The notes beneath the pieces are model-generated. The model had not been told where the DNA came from, did no database searches, and saw only the letters and a list, made by a program, of their open reading frames with translations. A program made the position numbers and the translations under genes. From Davidsoniella eucalypti (taxonomy: Eukaryota; Ascomycota; Sordariomycetes; Microascales; Ceratocystidaceae), in NCBI GenBank assembly GCA_004009845.1, contig RMBW01000074.1, positions 62,001 to 126,000 of the forward strand: 64,000 nucleotides of DNA, read 5' to 3'. Positions 56,919 through 64,000 of this stretch are shown piece by piece; position 1 is the stretch's first letter; every line of letters begins with the position of its first letter.

Positions 56919-57539
56919 GTCAAATGTTGTGTAGTACGTGATGTGTGGTGTGTTGGTGGGCAAGTAGTGGACAAATTGAGTCGATATTCGATGAAATCAA
57001 ACAATTCAATTGAAGACCAGTCGTGACGAAAGCGTATACCAGTCGTAGATGTATCAATCGTAGATGCGATGAGTGCTGCGAGGTTGATTAGATGGGGTTG
57101 AAACTTGACAGATGAAGTTGCAGCCTGAGGTAAAGTGAATTTCTCAGATGACGGTCGCAAAACCAAGAATAGAAGTTAGTGATAAGATAAGCTTGACACC
57201 GCTCAAATCCTGTTTTCCAAATAGCCTTGCGATGGGCAGCCTAGACCCAAAAAGTGGATCTTGAAGGCAACATTTTTGGCAGATAGAGCGCCCCAGTTAT
57301 GACGCCACGCCGAGCAGCGCCACTTTAAGTTCCGGATCACGTGTGGGCCAACGCCACGTCCACAGAAAATATCCAATTAAGTGTATTCCAAAGCGGGACG
57401 ATTTTCCTGTCCCACGGTCTATGTAGGGCTTTCCACCCACACAAAAGTGATCCATTCTGATCATTGCGCAAAACACCATTCAGACTTTCCCTCCTCACAT
57501 ATCGTCGTACACTCTACCGAATAGTCAACCACCGCCAAG
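56919..57539. promoter_or_regulatory. bidirectional spacer between Sde2 and eS10
   Basis: 621 bases between divergent starts, with a CACGTG box at about 57339-57344 (GGATCACGTGTGGG). It probably holds both promoters. No other gene recognised. Confidence 0.45.
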
Positions 57540-58525
57540 ATGCTCATTCCCAAGGCTGAACGCAAGCAGATCCACGAGGTACGTAATGCCCTCGTGTTTA
57601 TTTGACTCAGAATATATATTTTTCGACTTTCGCGCATCGGCCTCTAGTTTCAGCGAGCAACGACATTCAAACGACATGAACCATAAATATTTTTCGACGA
57701 CAAAAAACAAATCAGAAGAACCGAAACCGAGTGCAAAATGCAAAATACTATCCGATAACGAAATCAAATACCCAAACGCCACGCGAACCTTAATGGCCGA
57801 TTACCGAAAGCTCGATTAAAATATATATACGAATCAAATTACAAGCACATGCAACAACGAAGCGATGGACAAATAGTTTAACATGTGTTCTTTATGCAGT
57901 ACCTCTTCCGTGAGGGTGTCCTCGTGGCCCCCAAGGACTACAACCTGGCCAAGCACCCCGATATCGACACCAAGAACCTGTTCGTCATCAAGGCCATGCA
58001 GTCCCTAAACTCCAAGGGCTACGTCAAGACCCAGTTCTCGTGGCAGTGGTACTACTACACCCTCACCCCCGAGGGTCTGGACTACCTCCGCGAGTGGCTC
58101 CACCTGCCCGCTGAGATCGTTCCCACCACCCACATCAAGCAGCAGCGTTCGCACGCTCCTCCCCGGGGAATGCTTCCCGAGGGTGAGCGCGAGCGCAGAC
58201 CCTTCGGCGGCCGTGGCCGTGGTGACCGTGAGGGTGGCTACCGCCGCAGAGATGCTGGCGAGGGCAAGGAGGGTGCTGCTCCCGGCGAGTACGCTCCTCA
58301 GTTGTACGTTTACACCCACATATATCCCAACCTACGAGCCAACTACATTATCTTTGGGGACGATATCGTTTCTCGGTACAGATCGATACGAACGAACGAG
58401 CACGACTTCAGAGTACAATGACATTGGCCGTACGTGACGAATGCACTATTTTACATACTAACATTCCCTTTCCTTGTTTTAGCCGTGGTGGTATGGGCCG
58501 TGGCCGTGCCGCTCCTCCTTCGTAA
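57540..58525 (+). CDS. rps10: 40S ribosomal protein S10 (eS10)
   Basis: Exons 57540-57578, 57900-58303 and 58483-58525 give 161 residues. The first exon encodes MLIPKAERKQIHE, the canonical start of eS10. Exon 2 continues YLFREGVLVAPKDYNLAKHP, and LNSKGYVKTQFSWQWYYYTL completes the winged-helix plectin/S10 domain (to about residue 95). The tail is Arg/Gly-rich (RPFGGRGRGDREGGYRRRD), ending FRGGMGRGRAAPPS. It binds the 40S head near the mRNA entry and the A site. Codon use is strongly C-ending, as for GAPDH. The first intron (321 nt) is AT-rich and directly follows the 13-codon first exon, a common layout of fungal ribosomal protein genes. Confidence 0.96.
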
Positions 58526-61500
58526 ATATAGAGTTTCTTAATATAACGGGCTCTTTTTTTTTGCGACGGTTTCTTTGGGTTTGGCATCAGACACGATAGA
58601 ATATATGTACTACTCTGCCATGAGTGTATCAGTAGAGGAACTGTACACTGTACTAGTCAAGTGTCTCCTCGCGTGACGACCTGCGTGAGGGTAAAAAAGC
58701 GTGAGTTTTTAGAAAGGCTTCACCTCGGGATCATCAAAAAAATGGCATATTTTCCACAAGCAACACCTATATTTGCCTCCTTTTTTTTCTTATCTTTATT
58801 CTCTCGACTTATATTTGTCTCTTGTCTATCACTATACAAGGGATAAAACGGTGAACCAGTACCCAAAAGCAACAAGGCGTTCATTTGTATTTGTTTTCCT
58901 AAAAGGACGCGAGCTGAATAAGGCATTGAAAGCTATGCATTGACCTTCAAAAAGTATCTTAACGCGATGAGGCACAAAATGGAGTATCAACAGGTTATTA
59001 GTACTCAGCATAAACGATGACATCTTCAGGACGCTGTAAATGAACAAAATTGGATAAACAAAAAAGAAAATCAAAGCAAAATTTCAATCGTATATCAAGC
59101 TCAATGTATATATGACGTCGAAAATTTACCATTTGCCGAGGGGTACAAGCAGGGAAATCTAGATGGCACCTCTTTTAAACCCTAGCAAATGTTTTGAGTC
59201 GGTTAGCAGATCTTAGACTACGTGCAACATATAACATTAGGTGGGGTAAATTACGTGCAAACCCTAACTTCACACACGATAGCCCTATCCTTTGTTGAGT
59301 ATGATATTCAAACTTTATAGGATTCGATTTTGTCTACATTAAGGACATAATTAACAGCGACATGAACTAGTAACCTATCAATCAAGGTTTGTGTTTGTTA
59401 CTCGGAAAGATCGAATGTGATGCCTTGAACTAGTTGATAAACTCAGTAGATATGAGTGGGACCCAACAGCAGATAGTAGATGGGCTGGGAGAAATGCCAA
59501 TGCTTTTATCTCAAGTTGTATGTAGTTGCCTTTTGGTTCGAATAGCCTTCAAATGTCGTTTGAGTTGAAAGCATACATTGAATAATAACATGACATTCTA
59601 CTATAGTTGGGAGCCACATCTCCACATAATGCATGATTCCCCACGTAATAAAGTATGGAGAGCAAGAAACCCCAAATACTAATGTAGATATAGATATAAT
59701 ATTCTTATGCTTGGGCCTTCTTTCTTGACTTGAAAAAGCCGGTGATTCCTTTCTCTTAGTTAATTCCCCGCCTCCATGGTATTATTGAGGCACATACTAA
59801 ACCATGATATGCTTGATTGTCAGGGAATAAAGAAGCACGCAATTGGTGCTTCCCCCTCTTTTATTTCATCTCTTCTACATCCAGAGCAGCATTGAAAGCA
59901 CAGAAAGAACAGACAACTGTGTCCGTGACCAGCGTCAGTTCTCATGACTCTTGCCAATGGATTAATGAGGATCATGAGATGGCGGGGAAGATTAGAATCG
60001 GGGGATTCTATAATAAAACTAATACATATGTACAAGGCATTGGGGTTTCTTAACAAATGGGGACGACCGAGCTGGAGCTCGGAGCCGCATATATTTGTGT
60101 AAATGGAGAAACCGGGGATGGAGATCCTGGTAAAGAGAGTGTAAGGCGGCCTTTTTCTGATACAAAATACTGTAAAGGTAGTGATAATATCAGTTTTTGG
60201 AGGCCCGCTCCTCCTTTACGATGTCGCGGCTCAGAAGGAAGCGTTGCATCCTGTGTTGATCAGAAGATGGCCTCGCCTACTTAATGAGGTTGGTGTACTT
60301 CGAAGACCATACATATGTAAGTAGCTGTCGTAATGAATGATGCTACGGTAGCAAAATGACTCGTGAAAGAAGGGCCAAAAGAACAAGACGCAGAAAGATT
60401 GCGCTTATAAGAAAGAATGAAGCAGGGTTGAGATTAAAAGGGACAATAGATAGGATAATGAGCAAGAATATAATGTCTAGTAGTTATCCTTCCTCTTCTA
60501 TCGTATAGCATGGTGAGCATCAAATATTAAGAAAGAATATTTGTATGGATTCAACAGAGGTATGATGGTTCGAGCCATTGCAATTTGTCAGCCTATGGCT
60601 ATAAGTGGTATTATAGGGCTCTTACATTCATAACAATGCTACAAATCAGGTATATCTAGTGACCGTAATATTGATAATCAACCATGCACGCTGGTATGTC
60701 AAAAAAACGTCACGGAAGTTCTAGGAAGACCAAACGCACTGTTACTACTCAGCGTTGTTTTGGATCAAGCATTATTGAAGTCAGTCAGCAGGGGTAGGGA
60801 GAAAAAGAAGTTGATAGAAACGCCGAGATACTGCGGAGTCCAGACCGAAGATCTTGTTGGATGTGCGTACAATAGCTATTATCTGATCTTGGAGGTTCCA
60901 TGCTCTGATTTCTTGTGTTTGTATATTTGCAAGTTCAGATATTGGTTGTTGGAGAAGAGATGAACAAGCGGCCCGTTTGTTGGAGCTAAAAGAATAGATC
61001 AAAAAAGGGTCTTTCGTTCGTGCTTCAATGGCTAGTAAATACTTATAAATCTTAGTACTAGAAGGAGCTGACAAAAAAGATCTGTATAGGGCCTATCCTT
61101 CGAAACGTACCAACCACGTTCGGAGGCTCGGACAATGACGGAAGAAGGATATGGACATTTGTGGATATCGTGTGCCAAACAAAACGGCGTATCATTTTTG
61201 TGTCGTCATTATTTCAAACAACGTCCCACTTTGTTGACGCGTTTTTCCCGCCAAACGGATGGAACGTTGGACCCATGGCCAGCGTTTATGTTTTATTTTA
61301 TTGTTATTGTTTTTCTTTATGGTCTCTCTTGTATTGACTGATCGATTGTAGTGTTGTTAGTAGTGAATTCGGCCCTACCCACTCTCAGGCTTTCAATACG
61401 ACTTGGAAATCTGTGATTTTATACACGAAGCACACGAGAAACGCTTTGCCATGCCGTAGTAAAACGGCCGTTACCCTTTGGGAGCCTTGCTGCTTAGCAG

Positions 61501-61948
61501 TCTTGAGTAGCTCTAGAAGCTTCAACAGCAAAGGAGCGCTAACTGGAAGACTAAAAGCTTGCTTGCAATCAACGAGCGGCTGCAACTGCATCAGGATCTC
61601 CGTAAAACGTCGTCATAAGTACAAAACAAAGGAACAAACTCGATCTTTGGAGGGGTGAAGCCGACAACGACAACTGAACACAGAAGACGGCAAGGGCCAA
61701 GAGAGCAAATACAGAAGTACACCCCCAAACAGAGCCAAGACAAGCACTAGATCGTCTGCTCATAGATGGCCGGAACGGGGAAGAAAGACACAAAGGGAAG
61801 TACAAGGGAAGCAAGGAAGGACAGAGGAATGCTGGCTTGTTTTACTAAGGCTTTCCGCAACGCTTATTAGAGCTCGGGCGGCGACATTTTGTCGGGCGGC
61901 TCAGCACGGCCTTGGTCTCTTTAGATAGACGTGGGCAACGGCAAGCTC
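58526..61948. other. gene-free spacer
   Basis: 3.4 kb without a supported coding frame; all open frames are under 100 codons and of AT-rich random composition. An inverted repeat CCGAGCT-GG-AGCTCGG lies at 60067-60082. Nothing else recognised. Confidence 0.5.
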
Positions 61949-61956
61949 TATAAAAG
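61949..61956 (+). promoter_or_regulatory. TATA box of the alcohol dehydrogenase gene
   Basis: A consensus TATAAAAG string about 200 bases before the start codon at 62155, followed by a T/C-rich leader. Position and sequence fit a core promoter; such a clear TATA suggests an inducible gene. Confidence 0.65.
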
Positions 61957-62154
61957 GGAGCCGTCCTGACCTCTCCAAGACGCCGTTTTCGATGCGATAG
62001 AGAAGAAACTGTTCTCTGCATCTTGCGTTTAAAACATACTCTTTCTCCCACTACTATTTGTTATATTCCCCCCCCATCATAGTTTCTAGAAGCTCTCTAT
62101 ACCTTTTATTTCTTACATCTCAACTCCAATCCATTATACTCTATATATCTCAAC

Positions 62155-63927
62155 ATGTCTGGACTTCCTAAGACTATGAAGGCGCTTCGGTACGCCCTAC
62201 CAGCCCCCCCTTCTCTCCCATGAATATAAACCTTGATATACTGACGATTTATCTGTAGCTACGAGAGGCCCGAGGATTGGTCGATTGTTGAAGTTCCTCT
62301 GCCAACGTTGCGTGACAACGATGTACTCGTCAAAGTCAAGGCCTGCGGTGTCTGCGGAACTGGTAAGTCGAAACCAAAGCACAATAAGTCCTATTCCTCA
62401 CCCGAACTGTAGCCAATACTACAGGCACTCTGAAATACCCGTTATCTTACTAGTGGGTGGCTTGAGATTTATGCGAGAGATATGTAAGAGGGGATAAGAA
62501 CGCTTCTTAGCGCAGCTTTTGTATTTGTATTTGTTATTATTAACGAGCGCGGGGGAGTCGAGCCAATAAAATTGGGACGCGGCTCCCACCCATCACCATA
62601 AGGGACATGCGCACGGTGTCTATCTACTAACTACTTGTGTACCTAGCTTCTAAACACAGGGTGTGGTGGAACCCTGTATAACCCTAGTGGTTATAGAGGG
62701 AACCATCACTGGGGGTTGTGACTGGAGTCACTGTTACAGTGTAACGAATTGTCAGAACGGTGGGCGCTGTGCAGCGGAGTCCCCACCTAAAGGAGACCGA
62801 AGAGGACACAAGTCTTCAAGAAAATGTGTCTTTCGGAGGAAGGTTGAAAGCCGAAGCGCACCCAGCGGAGTCCCAAGAACAAAGTCCAGAGTTCCGAGGC
62901 TGCGGTTGCGACCATCTGTGCCGGGCTATGGGGCACCTTGTAAAATGTGTGGGCTCTCTGGGAGCCCACAGGCACACGAGACATGTGCATCAGTGCTGGA
63001 ACTTAACGTGATAGGCTTGAAGTCGCCATGTTTAGTTCCCCACTGTAAGAACCCAAGATGCCGTCTATCAAGACGACCCTTGGGCCATGGCTCCGGTTCC
63101 CCAAGGGGATGGAGCTACTCTCAAACGACATCACCCAAGCCCTAAGTGGGGCTACCATCCACGTCATCAGGTGACCGCACCATCCGACGCGCCTCCAAGG
63201 CTGGTGATCGAGTGTCGAAAGAGGAAAATTGGCGTAGTCGAGTCGGGTACGATGGTAGAGGCACAGCGACAAGACTCCCGCGCCGCGGGTTGGGCTTCCG
63301 GAACCTTCAAAAATAGGTAGCCCTTCGAGTATGAGTGTGTCTCCCTGAGCTTTGTAGTGTAGTGACTCGGGAGACCAGCAATCGCGAGAGAGTGTGGTGA
63401 AAAGGGGCGATTGTTGGTGAGAACATCCCTCGAGAGAGGAAAAATCGGGCTCAAGGCCTCATAACTCGATGCATCAATGAAGACAAGCGTCTAAAAGATA
63501 AAAGAATGGACAGCAGCATTGGGAATATGTGCTGGTCGCTCTTAAAAACCCACGACGAAGGGGAAAGATTCGTCTTTGGACGGAGGGGGAGGTACTCGAA
63601 CTCAAAGGTACCCCCCCGAGGGTTGTAGGAGGGAAGGTTGTTCTTAGCGCAGCTGCCGTCGCTTAACGTATCTTTCGCTTATAACAATCATTTCCAAGAT
63701 AGACCCTACCACTAGGGTTTGTCACATGGCCGAAACCTCAGGTCTTGTGAAAGTCATAATGCTAACTCTTCATTTTTAGATCTGGTAAATAGAAAGCGAA
63801 TAATCGATTCGAAAATGATAAATTACTAATGCACATAATATAGCATATCCACGAGGGCGAGTTCATTGCCAAATTCCCTTTGATTCCCGGCCATGAGACC
63901 GTTGGTGTCATCGCTGCTGTTGGTCCT
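62155..63927 (+). CDS. zinc alcohol/polyol dehydrogenase, 5' part (runs off the window)
   Basis: Exons 62155-62189, 62259-62362, 63780-63784 and 63844-63927 join in frame to the first 76 residues. A further intron begins at 63928, and a CTATAG acceptor ends exactly at 64000, so the rest lies outside. The product MSGLPKTMKALRYERPEDWS... carries KACGVCGTDLHIHEGEF and PLIPGHETVG. These are the catalytic zinc Cys and the GHE motif of medium-chain dehydrogenases, of the type acting on polyols or secondary alcohols in fungi (arabinitol, sorbitol or xylitol dehydrogenase-like). The exact substrate is not decidable. The codons for Asp-Leu after GVCGT come from a 5-nt exon. The intron before it is 1417 nt because it holds a 1123-nt insertion; without it the intron would be about 280 nt. 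Confidence 0.85.
62518..63640 (-). mobile_element. 1.1-kb retroposon-like insertion inside an intron, 14-bp TSD
   Basis: A GC-richer block lies inside the third-exon-proximal intron of the dehydrogenase gene. It is flanked by the identical 14 bases TTCTTAGCGCAGCT at 62504-62517 and 63641-63654. Read on minus, it ends in a simple repeat (AATAACAAATACAAATACAA, 62518-62541), the position and type of a LINE/SINE tail, so it lies antisense to the host gene. There are no terminal inverted repeats and no TG...CA ends, which argues against DNA transposons and LTR elements. No reverse transcriptase motif is visible. A 160-codon frame on plus (62663-63145) has scattered Cys/His but no standard zinc-knuckle spacing. 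It is probably a non-autonomous or 5'-truncated non-LTR element of unknown family. The TSD is direct evidence; the class is inferred. Confidence 0.8.
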
Positions 63928-64000
63928 GTACGTTACGAGATGCTTACCCATTCACCAGCTCACCCTCACCCTCACCCTCATACTAACCCATTTACTATAG

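Noticed and set aside
11737..59270. Scattered AACCCTA teloboxes as a regulatory network
   Set aside because: The number seen is close to chance for a 7-mer on both strands of 64 kb.
62663..63145. 160-codon plus frame within the intronic insertion as a gag-like zinc-knuckle protein
   Set aside because: Cys/His spacing does not match CX2CX4HX4C, the tail places the element on minus, and no further retroelement motif is present.

Overview
The window reads as nuclear DNA of a filamentous ascomycete (Pezizomycotina). The evidence is spliceosomal introns of about 53-80 nt with GTAAGT-like donors and CTAAC-like branch sites, a farA/CTF1-type Zn2Cys6 regulator, the fungal alpha-aminoadipate enzyme homocitrate synthase, a HET-type remnant and Q-rich regulators. 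The species cannot be named from the sequence. Genes are sparse (14 intact genes, one partial gene and one decayed gene in 64 kb) and separated by AT-rich spacers of up to 6.4 kb.

Layout. 1-5.0 kb: no gene, but a tRNA-headed, poly(A)-tailed SINE with a perfect 14-bp target-site duplication. 5.06-9.6 kb: Zn2Cys6 regulator of farA/CTF1 type. 10.3-10.9 kb: decayed HET-domain gene. 13.8-16.7 kb: intronless RD-repeat protein. 16.7-23.0 kb: long spacer. 23.0-24.5 kb: GAPDH. 25.8-27.6 kb (minus): bHLH regulator. 30.8-32.7 kb: TMEM135-like membrane protein. 33.2-34.5 kb (minus): F-box-like protein. 37.7-38.0 kb: short retroelement with an (ATC)n tail and 16-bp TSD. 39.1-40.0 kb (minus): short-chain dehydrogenase. 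42.3-44.8 kb: homocitrate synthase. 45.4-46.5 kb (minus): GET2-like protein. 47.3-51.4 kb (minus): SEC31. 52.2-52.7 kb: RRM protein. 53.1-53.9 kb (minus): B12D/MLRQ-like mitochondrial protein. 54.6-55.5 kb: cytochrome c oxidase subunit VIb. 56.1-56.9 kb (minus): Sde2. 57.5-58.5 kb: ribosomal protein eS10. 62.2 kb to the end: a zinc alcohol/polyol dehydrogenase that runs off the window, with a 1.1-kb TSD-flanked insertion in one intron and a 5-nt exon.

Most genes are housekeeping: glycolysis, lysine synthesis, secretion (SEC31), tail-anchored protein insertion (GET2), respiration, translation and splicing. They are not a functional cluster. Three pairs are head-to-head and may share promoters: SEC31/RRM, B12D/COX VIb and Sde2/eS10. 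The strongest non-genic signals are three independent retroposon-type insertions, each recognised by its target-site duplication. I see no CRISPR, prophage or biosynthetic cluster. All exon structures were derived by hand from splice signals and reading-frame continuity.
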